From NCBI RefSeq assembly GCF_038005225.1, contig NZ_JBBOSU010000001.1, forward strand, positions 3,026,001-3,090,000: a DNA stretch of 64,000 nucleotides, written 5' to 3'. Source of the stretch: Solibacillus sp. FSL K6-1523 (GTDB taxonomy: Bacteria > Bacillota > Bacilli > Bacillales_A > Planococcaceae). Numbering within the stretch: the first letter of the stretch is position 1; every line of letters starts with the position of its first letter. Of this stretch, positions 10,057 to 18,710 are shown piece by piece. Made by a program: the position numbers and the translations under genes. The notes beneath the pieces were generated by a model, which worked only from the letters and a program-made list of their open reading frames with translations, searched no databases and was not told the origin of the DNA.

Positions 10057-11294
10057 CTTCTATATACACTTAAAATGATGCCAATTACAAATGCATTTAT
10101 AATAAATGGCATCATCCCATAACTAATGAAAGGGATTGGGATTACGATAATCGGAACAAACCCAAGCGCGATTAAAATTGCATACATTAATTGACTACCA
10201 TACAGTGTCACACCACCAATAATTAGCATTTTACCAAATGGATTTTGTATGGAGCGTGCAATCCATATACTTCGAATTGCTACTATCAGTAAGATACTAG
10301 CAACGATAAGCCCTACGACAAGCCCGTAAACATGAACAATTTGGACAAATGCAAAATTAGTATGGCTTTCAGGGATTACCAAAACTTCATTCGCTCCGAA
10401 CCATCCTGCTTCACTTATAGCTCGCTCTAGTAACAAATAATAGTAACCTGAACCATCTGCGTTTTTTTCTGGTGATAGAAAACCATTAAGGCGATCCAAT
10501 TGATACGGCGCTGCTTGAGAAATCGAAATTGTCAGTAAACCTCCCCCTATAAAAAGGAAACTGCTAAATAGAACGATTTTTTGCTTCTTCGTATAAGTAC
10601 TACATAAAAATAAAACAGCAACGACAATTCCGTAAATTAATAATGCTTCCAAATCAGGATTGGCTAGTATCGGGTAACATGAAATGAAAAATAAAGCGAG
10701 GAGCTGCCATATACTCCTTTGCTTTCTCGTAAAAAATCCTGCCCATGCAATTAATAGAAATGGGATAGCCGTCCATACTTGCATAACAATCGGACCAATC
10801 GCGAAAAATGCTTGACCATTTACGAACTGATTTGGAAACAGTAGAAGAAGGATTAAAATAGCCATTCCCACAGCATAAAAATACAGATCAAAGCGCAGTA
10901 ACTTTCTGTAATCGATCAACATAAAAACGAAAATCAAAACAATTCCGATAAGAATATGAAACACTTTCTTTTCAATTAATTCCGAACTATTATAGTATCC
11001 GTACGATATATTGAGTAGCGGTAAGAAGCTAAAAAGAAAAATGACCACCATTAAACTGATTAATAGCCAATCCCATTTTGGTTTGTGGATTTTATTTAAC
11101 GATTTCCCAAGTTGGCTTGCACTCCCCATTTCTTCAATGGCCTTTTGTTCCGCTTCTGCCTCTGTGTAGCCCTTTTGTAGCCACGCTTTTTTAGCATGCT
11201 CAATATGTTGTTTTAATTCTTTTCGCACATGTGTTTTCGCCTCATTTGAACGGATATAGCTCGTCACCGTATTTAAAAAGTCAGAAATGGTCAT
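10026..11294 (-). CDS. FtsW/RodA/SpoVE-family protein with a permease-prefix domain
   Basis: Protein of 422 aa. Residues 1-65 form a soluble helical domain of the permease-prefix (HAAS) kind, with a conserved E-A-E-x-K-A-I-E-E-M-G stretch. Ten or so transmembrane helices follow with SEDS features such as the LLIYGIV and FISYGMMPFI segments. SEDS proteins polymerise peptidoglycan glycan strands in division, elongation or sporulation. The ATG at 11294 overlaps the PadR gene stop by 14 nt, so the two are translationally coupled. With a sigma factor and a PadR regulator upstream it looks like a regulated envelope module, not the main FtsW or RodA. Whether it is catalytically active is not settled. 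Confidence 0.75.
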   Translation of the reverse strand: MTISDFLNTVTSYIRSNEAKTHVRKELKQHIEHAKKAWLQKGYTEAEAEQKAIEEMGSASQLGKSLNKIHKPKWDWLLISLMVVIFLFSFLPLLNISYGYYNSSELIEKKVFHILIGIVLIFVFMLIDYRKLLRFDLYFYAVGMAILILLLLFPNQFVNGQAFFAIGPIVMQVWTAIPFLLIAWAGFFTRKQRSIWQLLALFFISCYPILANPDLEALLIYGIVVAVLFLCSTYTKKQKIVLFSSFLFIGGGLLTISISQAAPYQLDRLNGFLSPEKNADGSGYYYLLLERAISEAGWFGANEVLVIPESHTNFAFVQIVHVYGLVVGLIVASILLIVAIRSIWIARSIQNPFGKMLIIGGVTLYGSQLMYAILIALGFVPIIVIPIPFISYGMMPFIINAFVIGIILSVYRRKNYPKSQFT

Positions 11295-11691
11295 TCAGAC
11301 GCACCTCCAACAATTGTTGCTTTCTCGCAAAGAGGGTCTTTTTTTCTCGATTTTGAGAACGTAGCCATTTCAATCCACTTTTCGTCAGTTGATAGTATTT
11401 CCCCCCTACGTCATCCCACTGCGAAATGATGTATCCCTTATTTTCTTGTTCATGTAAAATTGTATAAACAATACCCTCATTATTGAAGATTTCCTGCACA
11501 CCTTTTGTATGTAATAGCTGGGCTAATTCAATTCCAGATTTTTTATCCACGAGCAACGTCAAAATCTGTTGTTCTAATTGTGATTCATTCAACTGTTGGT
11601 GAACATATATTTGATGAGTAGCTGTAAATTCCACCTTGGAGAAAACGGAATTATTCATCGCCTTTTTCAAGTTTTTTAATCGGTCATCCAT
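11281..11691 (-). CDS. PadR-family winged-helix regulator
   Basis: Product of 136 aa with a PadR-type winged helix in the second half: EGIVYTILHEQENKGYIIS near 72-90 and the GGKYYQLTKSGLKWL wing near 96-112. PadR proteins are usually repressors responding to small molecules or envelope stress. Its N-terminal 40 residues are unusual and unassigned. I chose the ATG at 11691, 9 nt after GGAGG. The gene overlaps the sigma factor upstream by 8 nt and the FtsW-like gene downstream, so it is probably an in-cis regulator of this trio. Confidence 0.75.
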   Translation of the reverse strand: MDDRLKNLKKAMNNSVFSKVEFTATHQIYVHQQLNESQLEQQILTLLVDKKSGIELAQLLHTKGVQEIFNNEGIVYTILHEQENKGYIISQWDDVGGKYYQLTKSGLKWLRSQNREKKTLFARKQQLLEVRLNDHF

Positions 11692-12229
11692 TGAACTCAC
11701 CCTCCAACTGTTTCTTCAATAATTGTTTACCTTTACGCAATCTTGTTTTAACGGTATTCTCATTAATTTGTAATACATCGGCAATCTCCTTCATCTTTTG
11801 CTCTTCGTAAAAACATAAATAAATAACTTCCCGGTACTTAATTGGTAATTGCATGACAGCATGTACGAGCGCATCCTCTTCATCTCGCTGTACAACGATA
11901 TTTTCTACGTTTTGAAGTGTCGGCTGTGCCTGTAAATAGGTTTGTTCGATTAGTTCCACTTTTTTGTAATACCAGCTTTTCAAATAATCTTTTGCATGAT
12001 TGATTGCGATTCTCCAAAGCCATGTTTTCATCGAGGATTGTTGCTGAAATGTCGGGAGTGCCTTATAGCATTTTATAAAAATCTCCTGTGTTAAATCTTC
12101 TGCAATCGTTACATTATGTACGTATTGCACAATAAGCTGTAAAACATCTTGCCCATATATTTGCATTAATTCATCGATAATTTCTTCATTTGTTTGGGTT
12201 GTTGTCGTTTGAAATAGGTAACTATCCAT
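11684..12229 (-). CDS. ECF-type RNA polymerase sigma factor
   Basis: Sigma factor of 181 aa with region 2 (about 28-95; the core-binding DLTQEIFIKCYKAL and MKTWLWRIAINHAKDYL) and region 4 (about 118-170; ending in INENTVKTRLRKGKQLLKK). Region 3 is absent, which makes it an ECF sigma. I chose the ATG at 12229, 7 nt after AAGGAGG. No anti-sigma factor with a zinc or transmembrane segment lies next to it; the HAAS-domain FtsW-like protein two genes on is the only membrane partner in the operon. Confidence 0.85.
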   Translation of the reverse strand: MDSYLFQTTTTQTNEEIIDELMQIYGQDVLQLIVQYVHNVTIAEDLTQEIFIKCYKALPTFQQQSSMKTWLWRIAINHAKDYLKSWYYKKVELIEQTYLQAQPTLQNVENIVVQRDEEDALVHAVMQLPIKYREVIYLCFYEEQKMKEIADVLQINENTVKTRLRKGKQLLKKQLEGEFNG

Positions 12230-12291
12230 TTGCCGCCCTCCTTCCTTACATATTAGACGAGGCATATTTAGGATTAGTTTTCATATCACAC

Positions 12292-12328
12292 AAAAAGGTT
12301 GCTCCCCCGTATGAGGTTGCAACCTTTT
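12292..12328 (-). terminator. Terminator after the yuxK-like gene
   Basis: AAAAAGGTTGC and GCAACCTTTT flank a 13-nt loop; on the minus strand TTTTTG follows. It separates the yuxK-like gene from the sigma-factor operon. Confidence 0.8.
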
Positions 12329-12332
12329 CACT

Positions 12333-12722
12333 TTATAAGAAACGTTTTCTTTGTTCATTCGTCGGCAGTAAGCACATCTCTTTTTTACCAAACCATTTAT
12401 AACGATTATTGGCTAAAATATTATACGCAGTGTTACGAATCACTGGTGGTATTAAAATCGCGCCATAACACCATTTCCACAAGCCATCTAAGTTTTTGGC
12501 AATTTTTAATGCGGCTGTGGATTGGGTATATGCTTTTTCTTGATCAATGAGTACTAAGCTATTCATTGCATTTGAAATGCCGTATTGTTTCAATAATGTT
12601 TGCCCGAATTCACTTTGTAACGAAGCAAATTGAAAATAGCCTTGTGCATCATGTTTTAAAATAAATTGGACACTTGCATCACAAACATTGCATTCCCCAT
12701 CAAAAAGTACAATACTTTTCAA
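12333..12722 (-). CDS. DCC-family thiol-disulfide oxidoreductase-like protein (YuxK)
   Basis: Protein of 129 aa of the DUF393/DCC family, named for the D-x-x-C-x-x-C start seen here as FDGECNVCD at residues 7-15. The CxxC suggests a thioredoxin-like redox role, but the substrate is unknown. I chose the TTG at 12722, 8 nt after GAGG; the GTG at 12731 lies inside that binding site. It follows pheA directly and is probably read from the same transcript, ending at the terminator beyond. Confidence 0.8.
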   Translation of the reverse strand: MKSIVLFDGECNVCDASVQFILKHDAQGYFQFASLQSEFGQTLLKQYGISNAMNSLVLIDQEKAYTQSTAALKIAKNLDGLWKWCYGAILIPPVIRNTAYNILANNRYKWFGKKEMCLLPTNEQRKRFL

Positions 12723-12732
12723 CTTTTCCACC

Positions 12733-13605
12733 TCATTCCGGTGTGACGTAGGTGAAGTACGTACCGAGTGATTTCACCGTGCAACCAAGTGCTTGAAGCT
12801 CTTCCATTGCACCTTTCATCATCGGTTCCTCTTCATCTGCTAGTATATCAATGATGAAGAAATAATTCCCGAGACCTGTCTTTAACGGACGTGATTCAAT
12901 TTTACTTAAATTCAGTTTGCGCCATGCAAAAACAGATAATACTTGATGCAACGCCCCAGAATTATCTACTGGTAACGTCAACATAAATGTCGTTTTTGGC
13001 TGTGCTTGCAATGGGACAAGTGCATGTCTCGTATTTTCCTTAGATAAAACAAAAAATCGCGTATGGTTGAAATGAAAATCATGTATATTTTTTTGTGCAA
13101 TATGTAATCCATACTTTTCTGCTGCTGATTCATTCGCAATTGCCGCAATACAACGGTCTTCTGTTTGCGAAACCAGTTCTGCTGCTGCCGCTGTTGAAGA
13201 ATAGGGTGTTTGCTTTACTAGCGAATGATTATAATATAAATATTTATGGCATTGTGCAAGTGCATGTGGATGCGAATAAACTTCTTCTAGCGCTTCCCAA
13301 TCATCTGCATATATTTTATTTACAAGTAAATGTTGCTGAATTTTCGACATGACCTCTGCCGTCACGTATAAGTTTGCCTCGTGATATAAATAGTCGACCG
13401 TTAAAGGAACAGAGCCCTCAAGTGCATTTTCCACTGGTACAACCGCTAAATCGACTTTCCCTTCCGCAACGGCTTCAATACATTCTGGAATGGATGTATA
13501 TGGAATATGCCATTCATTCGGGAATAAACCTTTCGTTGCTAAATAGGTAAAAGATGCTTCTGGACCTAAATAAGCAATACGTTTTCCCCAATTTTGTTCC
13601 GACAT
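12733..13605 (-). CDS. pheA: Prephenate dehydratase
   Basis: Enzyme of 290 aa converting prephenate to phenylpyruvate in phenylalanine synthesis. The catalytic domain (about 8-190) holds the conserved NHTRFFVL, and the C-terminal ACT domain (about 205-280) has the allosteric motif KIESRPLKTGLGNYFFIID for phenylalanine feedback. It lies downstream of obg and pheB, in the B. subtilis order, with a hairpin in the gap to pheB. Confidence 0.95.
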   Translation of the reverse strand: MSEQNWGKRIAYLGPEASFTYLATKGLFPNEWHIPYTSIPECIEAVAEGKVDLAVVPVENALEGSVPLTVDYLYHEANLYVTAEVMSKIQQHLLVNKIYADDWEALEEVYSHPHALAQCHKYLYYNHSLVKQTPYSSTAAAAELVSQTEDRCIAAIANESAAEKYGLHIAQKNIHDFHFNHTRFFVLSKENTRHALVPLQAQPKTTFMLTLPVDNSGALHQVLSVFAWRKLNLSKIESRPLKTGLGNYFFIIDILADEEEPMMKGAMEELQALGCTVKSLGTYFTYVTPE

Positions 13606-13653
13606 GTTGGACCCTCCAATAATTTAATTTTCAGTATATTTCATTTAAATAAG

Positions 13654-13678
13654 AAAGGGCGAAACATGACGCCCTTTA
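13654..13678 (-). terminator. Hairpin between pheB and pheA
   Basis: AAAGGGCG and CGCCCTTT pair around an 8-nt loop; on the minus strand CTTATTT follows. It could be a weak terminator or a processing hairpin that lowers pheA expression relative to pheB. Confidence 0.6.
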
Positions 13679-13692
13679 CTTATTGAATCAGG

Positions 13693-14148
13693 TTATAGTG
13701 CTCCCGAGCTAATCACTTCAGCAGACTCGATAAATTCAAGCTGCTTTAAACTACGAATTAGATCATCTAAATCATGGGACATACTTGTCACATCCAATGA
13801 CAGTGTTACATTGGCACGGCCTTGAATTGGTATTGTTTGATGAATCGTCAACACATTACAGTGCGCCTCTGAAACGGTTTCAAGTAATTTCGCAAGTGTG
13901 CCTTTACGATCTTGTAATTGAATAAAGATCGTTAAAATTCGTTCCTGAACAATCGAGTGAAAAGGAAAAACGGCATCACGATACTTATAAAATGCGCTTC
14001 GAGATAGATCGACCTCTTTTACAGCATCCCAGATAGAGGCAACAGAGCCATTTTGCAACAGCTGCTTTGCTTCTAAAGTTTTTTGCATCGCGTCAGTTAA
14101 TACGTCTTCACGCACTAAATAATATCGTTGATTTGCAACGTTTTTCAT
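13693..14148 (-). CDS. pheB: PheB, ACT domain-containing protein (UPF0735)
   Basis: Protein of 151 aa with a small N-terminal helical part (LSRSAFYKYRDAVFP near 50-65, a conserved family signature) and a C-terminal ACT domain (about 72-145). The family occurs in Firmicutes next to obg and pheA; ACT domains bind amino acids, so a regulatory role in phenylalanine metabolism is supposed but not proven. It starts 17 nt after the obg stop, with which it is probably co-transcribed. Confidence 0.88.
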   Translation of the reverse strand: MKNVANQRYYLVREDVLTDAMQKTLEAKQLLQNGSVASIWDAVKEVDLSRSAFYKYRDAVFPFHSIVQERILTIFIQLQDRKGTLAKLLETVSEAHCNVLTIHQTIPIQGRANVTLSLDVTSMSHDLDDLIRSLKQLEFIESAEVISSGAL

Positions 14149-14165
14149 AGTTTTCCCCCTAATTC

Positions 14166-15455
14166 TTAATCGACAAAGTCAAATTCAAATTCCATTAAAC
14201 GAACTGTGTTGCCGTTTTCTGCCCCTCGTTTGCGTAACTCTTCGTCAACGCCCATTGCACGTAATTGACGAGCAAATCGACGAATCCCATCTTCACGACT
14301 AAAGTCAGTCATTTTAAATAGACGTTCAATTGTATATCCAGAAAGGACAAATGCACCATCATCATCGCGTGAAATTTCAAAGTCGCCGCCTGATCCTTCG
14401 TGCTTATAAAGCACTGTTGCATCCGATTCTTCATCTTCAATTTCATGCAGTAAGAATTCTGGTGTTACATCAATTAAATCAGCTGCTTCAAATAATAATG
14501 GTTTTAAACCTTGACGAGAAACTGCTGAAATCGGGAATATTTTCACATCATCCCCAACTTTTTTCTTAAACTCTTCTAAATTTTCTTCGGCATTTGGCAT
14601 GTCCATTTTATTTGCCACAATAATTTGTGGACGCTCTAATAAGCGTAAGTTGTATTGTTCTAATTCATTATTAATCGTGACATAGTCATCATACGGATCG
14701 CGTCCTTCCATACCAGACATATCAATCACATGGACGATAACACGTGTACGTTCAATATGACGTAGGAACTGCATACCTAGACCGATACCTTGGTGTGCGC
14801 CTTCGATTAATCCTGGTAAGTCAGCCATTGCAAACGAGCGACCATCATCTGTTTCAACCATTCCTAAGTTCGGTACGATCGTAGTAAAGTGATACGCACC
14901 AATTTTTGGCTTAGCTGAAGACACAACTGATAATAATGTTGATTTTCCAACTGATGGGAAACCTACTAAACCAACGTCAGCTAATACTTTTAATTCTAAT
15001 ATAACATCTAACTCTTGTCCTGGCTCACCTTTTTCCGCTAACTCAGGTGCAGGGTTTGCCGGTGTTACGAAACGACAGTTCCCACGACCACCACGGCCAG
15101 CCTTCGCAATAACAGCTCGTTGACCATGCTCGACTAAGTCTGCGATAACTACTTTTGTTTCTGCGTTCATCACGACTGTACCAGGTGGCACTTTAATAAC
15201 TGTATCTTTCGCTTTAGCACCGTGCATCCCTTTACTCATGCCGTGTTCCCCGCGCTCTGCTTTAAAGTGACGCTTATATCGGAAGTCCATTAATGTACGT
15301 AAGCCTTCTTCTACCTCAAATATTACGTTACCACCGTGACCGCCATCTCCACCAGCTGGTCCACCATTTGGCACATATTTTTCACGACGGAATGCAACCA
15401 TTCCATCTCCGCCGTCTCCACCTCTAACATAAACCTTTACGTGATCGACAAACAT
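14166..15455 (-). CDS. obg: Obg GTPase (50S assembly and stress GTPase)
   Basis: Essential GTPase of 429 aa. The Gly-rich Obg domain fills residues 1-158 ([29 protein letters not shown] start). The G domain has the P-loop [11 protein letters not shown] near 165, [16 protein letters not shown] near 212 and NKMD near 282. The OCT domain is C-terminal. Obg helps late 50S assembly and in B. subtilis is needed for sigma-B activation and for Spo0A phosphorelay. It is next to spo0B, as in B. subtilis. Confidence 0.97.
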   Translation of the reverse strand: MFVDHVKVYVRGGDGGDGMVAFRREKYVPNGGPAGGDGGHGGNVIFEVEEGLRTLMDFRYKRHFKAERGEHGMSKGMHGAKAKDTVIKVPPGTVVMNAETKVVIADLVEHGQRAVIAKAGRGGRGNCRFVTPANPAPELAEKGEPGQELDVILELKVLADVGLVGFPSVGKSTLLSVVSSAKPKIGAYHFTTIVPNLGMVETDDGRSFAMADLPGLIEGAHQGIGLGMQFLRHIERTRVIVHVIDMSGMEGRDPYDDYVTINNELEQYNLRLLERPQIIVANKMDMPNAEENLEEFKKKVGDDVKIFPISAVSRQGLKPLLFEAADLIDVTPEFLLHEIEDEESDATVLYKHEGSGGDFEISRDDDGAFVLSGYTIERLFKMTDFSREDGIRRFARQLRAMGVDEELRKRGAENGNTVRLMEFEFDFVD

Positions 15456-15460
15456 TTATT

Positions 15461-15985
15461 TCACTCCTCATATATGCTCAAAACATATTTCCACGATGTA
15501 TCCGTGTGTTCATATGTTTTCACATTTAAAATCTTCTGTTCTGTATGGAATAACGAGTGCTCCCACTTGCCCGTCAAATGAAATGTAATATCACACTCTT
15601 TTTCATTTGATTCGATGCTTAGTTGTAGTTGCTGCTGTTCATACGGGTCTAAACTTTCGTGTACATGAATAATTGTATTTTCCAAGTATTGAACGATTGC
15701 CTCATCATACTTGCTATTTACTTGTGCCTCGACTTGACTAGACAGGCTCATTTGTATGGCAGGATAACACCAACTAACGGTTTGAAGCCATTGTACGGTT
15801 TTCGGTAACTTGAGTTGATTGATGTTAGAAAGCATTTTACAATGTTCAGATAATTGCGTAATAATTTCTTTCGCTTCATTTACTCGCTGTAAATCTAAAT
15901 TCATTTGAATTAAATGAAGATGATTTAAAAAATCATGGTTTGCAAAACGCAGTGCTTCATTTACTGTTAAAGATTTTACGGTCAC
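15461..15985 (-). CDS. spo0B: Sporulation initiation phosphotransferase Spo0B
   Basis: Phosphotransferase of 174 aa that passes phosphate from Spo0F to Spo0A. The helical-hairpin start ALRFANHDFLNHLHLIQMNL carries the phosphorylated histidine in NHDFLN (H17 with my start), matching HDWMN in B. subtilis; the C-terminal half is a degenerate kinase-like domain. I chose the GTG at 15985, 8 nt after GGAG; the GTG at 15994 overlaps that site. Position between obg and rpmA confirms the identity, though sequence similarity is low, as is usual for Spo0B. Confidence 0.88.
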   Translation of the reverse strand: MTVKSLTVNEALRFANHDFLNHLHLIQMNLDLQRVNEAKEIITQLSEHCKMLSNINQLKLPKTVQWLQTVSWCYPAIQMSLSSQVEAQVNSKYDEAIVQYLENTIIHVHESLDPYEQQQLQLSIESNEKECDITFHLTGKWEHSLFHTEQKILNVKTYEHTDTSWKYVLSIYEE

Positions 15986-16126
15986 TTTTTTCACTCCGTT
16001 TACAGTTTCGTTATTAGTATAGCAAGTTTGTCGACATTTTTCCTAAAAATAATCACCATGTCTTTGTCCTCGTTCTTTGCAAAATACTTTAGGAAAATTT
16101 CAATTATCCATTCTTTAGAAAAAACA

Positions 16127-16154
16127 CAATTCGCTCCATACCGAGAGCGAATTG
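16127..16154 (-). terminator. Second terminator of the tandem pair after rpmA
   Basis: CAATTCGCTC and GAGCGAATTG pair perfectly (10 bp, 8-nt loop); on the minus strand TGTTTTTTC follows. It backs up the stronger terminator 40 nt upstream. Confidence 0.75.
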
Positions 16155-16192
16155 ATCCTTGTTACTATGCAAATAATATACATTGTTGATTT

Positions 16193-16224
16193 AAAAAAAG
16201 GACTGCAATAAATGCAGCCCTTTT
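16193..16224 (-). terminator. Terminator after rpmA
   Basis: AAAAGGGCTGCA and TGCAGTCCTTTT pair across a 5-nt loop, with seven T on the minus strand. It ends the rplU-prp-rpmA transcript. Confidence 0.9.
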
Positions 16225-16229
16225 CGGAA

Positions 16230-16526
16230 TTATGCTTCTTGAGCTGTTGGGTATACAGATACTTTTTTCTTATCGCGGCCCATGCGTTCGAATTTTACAA
16301 CGCCATCAACTGTTGCGAATAGAGTATCGTCACCACCACGTCCTACGTTTGTACCTGGGTAAATTTTTGTACCGCGTTGACGGTAAAGAATTGAACCACC
16401 AGTTACGAATTGACCGTCAGCACGTTTAGCGCCTAAACGTTTTGATTCTGAGTCACGTCCGTTTTTAGTAGAACCTACACCTTTCTTAGATGCGAAAAAT
16501 TGTAGATCTAAAGTTAATAATAACAT
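16230..16526 (-). CDS. rpmA: 50S ribosomal protein L27, with cleavable N-terminus
   Basis: Ribosomal protein of 98 aa close to the peptidyl-transferase centre. Its first 11 residues end in LQFF and are followed by ASKKG; in Firmicutes this extension is cut off by the Prp protease between F and A, which is required for function. The rest is canonical ([25 protein letters not shown]). ATG with GGAGG upstream. It follows prp by 13 nt, so protease and substrate are co-expressed. Confidence 0.97.
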   Translation of the reverse strand: MLLLTLDLQFFASKKGVGSTKNGRDSESKRLGAKRADGQFVTGGSILYRQRGTKIYPGTNVGRGGDDTLFATVDGVVKFERMGRDKKKVSVYPTAQEA

Positions 16527-16539
16527 TATGTTCCACCTC

Positions 16540-16878
16540 CTAGACCATTTTGTATTTCAATTCGATGTATTCTGAATAGCTCGCCGTCATTGTATAAAAC
16601 TGCGTAACCATTGTGTTCAGAATAACCTGAAGTTTGTCGTCTGTTTCAGTATCTAGGTCGGTTGGTAATGTTACCTTTAAGTAACCACCTTCTGTACCTT
16701 GCTCAACGTCTGGTGTAATGCCTGTAAGATGTGCAATCGCATTTACTGCTCCGAAAGAAACAGCAGAAGCACCTGCACAAACTAAGTCACGTCCATAAAC
16801 ATCTGACAATGCATGACCTGATATTTCAAATCCATACGATTTACGATTTGCATCGCTATTAATTGTAACTGTAATCAT
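16540..16878 (-). CDS. prp: Prp, cysteine protease that trims L27
   Basis: Protein of 112 aa (B. subtilis YsxB). The catalytic pair is visible as His22 in SGHAL and Cys34 in [13 protein letters not shown]. It removes the N-terminal extension of L27, whose gene follows directly. Found between rplU and rpmA in Firmicutes whose L27 has the extension. The ATG at 16878 has GAGGTGACT upstream. Confidence 0.95.
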   Translation of the reverse strand: MITVTINSDANRKSYGFEISGHALSDVYGRDLVCAGASAVSFGAVNAIAHLTGITPDVEQGTEGGYLKVTLPTDLDTETDDKLQVILNTMVTQFYTMTASYSEYIELKYKMV

Positions 16879-16900
16879 AGTCCAGTCACCTCACTTATAA

Positions 16901-17209
16901 TTAAGCGTTGATAGTTTCAACTACTAATTTAGTGTATGGTTGACGGTGACCTTGCTTACGACGGTAGTTCTTTTTCGCTTTCATTTTGAAAACAGTAATT
17001 TTCTTTTGCTTACCTTCTTTAACAACTTTCGCTGTTACAGTAGCGCCAGCAACAGTTGGAGCACCAACTTTAACTGTTTCTCCACCTACGAATAAAACTT
17101 TGTCGAAAGTTACGATTTCGTCAGCAGCCACACCTAGTTTTTCAACATAGATTTCTTGACCTGCTTCAACTTTAATTTGTTTACCACCAGTTTCGATAAT
17201 TGCGTACAT
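16901..17209 (-). CDS. rplU: 50S ribosomal protein L21
   Basis: Ribosomal protein of 102 aa, normal length: starts [18 protein letters not shown] and ends with the conserved [17 protein letters not shown] near residue 79. ATG at 17209 after a perfect AGGAGG. It is the first gene of rplU-prp-rpmA and is preceded by a structured leader through which L21-type autoregulation is expected. Confidence 0.97.
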   Translation of the reverse strand: MYAIIETGGKQIKVEAGQEIYVEKLGVAADEIVTFDKVLFVGGETVKVGAPTVAGATVTAKVVKEGKQKKITVFKMKAKKNYRRKQGHRQPYTKLVVETINA

Positions 17210-17214
17210 TCCAA

Positions 17215-17327
17215 TGCACCTCCTATATATATACTAAGACTCGCCTGTTATTACATTACAAGGTGATCGCATGCGATACTTTTGGAACCCTGTCAGCGCG
17301 GTTGTAGCGGGTGCTACAAACAATAAC
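17215..17327 (-). ncRNA. L21 ribosomal-protein leader
   Basis: About 110 nt of structured untranslated RNA between the promoter and rplU. A 9-bp hairpin (GTTTGTAGC with GCTACAAC) lies at 17300-17322, and the conserved block TGACAGGGTTCC then TATCGCATGCGATCACCTTG follows, which I recognise from the L21 leader family of Bacilli, thought to bind L21 (or a partner) and tune expression of rplU-prp-rpmA. The match is from memory, not a covariance-model search. Confidence 0.75.
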
Positions 17328-17333
17328 ATTAAA

Positions 17334-17362
17334 ATACTACCACAGGAAACTTATCAAGTCAA
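17334..17362 (-). promoter_or_regulatory. Promoter of rplU-prp-rpmA
   Basis: Minus strand -35 TTGACT (17357-17362), 17-nt spacer, -10 TAGTAT (17334-17339). The -35 overlaps the spoIVFB stop codon, and transcription would begin near 17327 at the foot of the L21 leader. Confidence 0.7.
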
Positions 17363-17965
17363 CCGATTCATTACAAGTTTTTCAAATGCTGATCGATATT
17401 TCCTTGTTCGCCATTCACCTATTACTTTGCTCCATAAAAAGAGACTTACGATTGTGAGTGAAATAGATTCTGGTAGCATCATTAATGATACTAAAATAAT
17501 GACTGTAAGTAAACCAATTGATAGCGATAAATAAGTTTCAAATATGACCGATTTCGGTAAAACTTGTAATATGCTATAGCAAATGATTCTCCCACCATCT
17601 AGCGGCCAAATCGGCAGTAAATTGATTACTAGCAAGATCATTTGAGCATTTATAAATCCTTCTTGTAAAATCGGTGGCAATGTATAGGCGACTACAATTC
17701 CGAAAACAGTAGCAATCGGTCCTCCGAGCGCGATAATTGTTAATTGTTTAAAAGATAGTTGATGCTCATTTTTTATTGTCATTTCTCCACCATAAGGCAG
17801 GATAACACAGCGTTTTATTTGCGCACCAACACATTTAGCCGCCATAAAATGACCTAGTTCATGAAATAATAACGAAATTAAGATTACGCTATAAAGTGCG
17901 ATATTTCCCGATAGGACAAACAATAGAAGCAACAATAAAAAAAGTGGATGAATAGTGATTTTCAT
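17354..17965 (-). CDS. spoIVFB: SpoIVFB, intramembrane site-2 metalloprotease
   Basis: Membrane protease of 203 aa, M50 family, that in B. subtilis cleaves pro-sigma-K in the mother cell. The zinc motif FHELGH lies at 34-39 (H35, E36, H39) and the third ligand Asp at 123 in PLDGG. Hydrophobic segments cover most of the protein. The neighbour 1 nt upstream is spoIVFA, its regulator. Shorter than the B. subtilis protein (288 aa), lacking most of the C-terminal CBS part. Confidence 0.9.
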   Translation of the reverse strand: MKITIHPLFLLLLLLFVLSGNIALYSVILISLLFHELGHFMAAKCVGAQIKRCVILPYGGEMTIKNEHQLSFKQLTIIALGGPIATVFGIVVAYTLPPILQEGFINAQMILLVINLLPIWPLDGGRIICYSILQVLPKSVIFETYLSLSIGLLTVIILVSLMMLPESISLTIVSLFLWSKVIGEWRTRKYRSAFEKLVMNRLT

Positions 17966-17966
17966 A

Positions 17967-18512
17967 TTATGTATGTTGTTCTTTCAGCCACTTCGTTGTT
18001 TGTTCTATATTATAGACTTCCCCGTCTTTTTCAATTTGAATATAAAGCTTCCCTTTTTCTTTGACCGCAATCACTTCCCCCTTGGAAACAGGCATATAAG
18101 GCAATACCGAAAGCTGATCGACATACCCCATCGTAACTGTTGTACCATCTTCATAGATAATGGAAATCGTTTTCCCGTTATATTTTGTATGTCCCGTAAA
18201 AACAATAAGTCCGTCATATAAAGCTTTCAATAAAAGTGGTTCTTCATATGAAAGTAAAAAACCATCATTATACCGTTCAATCATCGCATAAGCTAATAGC
18301 TGCTCAATTGATTCATCGGGAGTCGCATTTACTGTCACTTGTTTATTTTCTGGAAAAGCGATATCCGACAATACCGCGCGCATAAATATTAAGTCCTCCG
18401 AGCTATATACGACCCTCTTGATTGTCCGTTTCACTGTTATATCGCCGAATGTGTTAAAACCTAGTATCGTAAAAAATAGGACACTCGCGATTATCCATTG
18501 CCATTTTTTCAA
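17967..18512 (-). CDS. spoIVFA: SpoIVFA, regulator of the SpoIVFB protease
   Basis: Protein of 181 aa with one N-terminal transmembrane helix (about 5-22) and a degenerate LytM/M23-like domain (about 95-170: TVTMGYVDQLSVLPYMPVSKGEVIAV). SpoIVFA holds and inhibits SpoIVFB at the outer forespore membrane until the forespore signal. The length is well under that of B. subtilis (264 aa). Identified mainly from its position before spoIVFB and the LytM remnant. On the minus strand a CATATACT resembling a sigma-E -10 lies just upstream, but the -35 is unclear. Confidence 0.82.
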   Translation of the reverse strand: MKKWQWIIASVLFFTILGFNTFGDITVKRTIKRVVYSSEDLIFMRAVLSDIAFPENKQVTVNATPDESIEQLLAYAMIERYNDGFLLSYEEPLLLKALYDGLIVFTGHTKYNGKTISIIYEDGTTVTMGYVDQLSVLPYMPVSKGEVIAVKEKGKLYIQIEKDGEVYNIEQTTKWLKEQHT

Positions 18513-18664
18513 GTACTCACCCCACCTTTTTGTCTAGTATATGATTCATCTAAAAATCCGATTCATCACGATGGGCTGGACAGGTCGATATTCGGTGAAA
18601 CTTTATTCAGTACAGTGTTCTTGTCGGCACAGGGGGGATGCTTGAGACAACTTCATTTTTCTAA

Positions 18665-18703
18665 AAAAAAAAATAAAGTTGCCGAAAAAATCGACAACTT
18701 TTC
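18665..18703 (-). terminator. Terminator after minD
   Basis: AAAGTTGTCGA and TCGGCAACTTT pair around a T-loop; on the minus strand a run of 12 T (one A at its start) follows. It separates minCD from spoIVFAB. Confidence 0.85.
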
Positions 18704-18710
18704 GCTCTTC

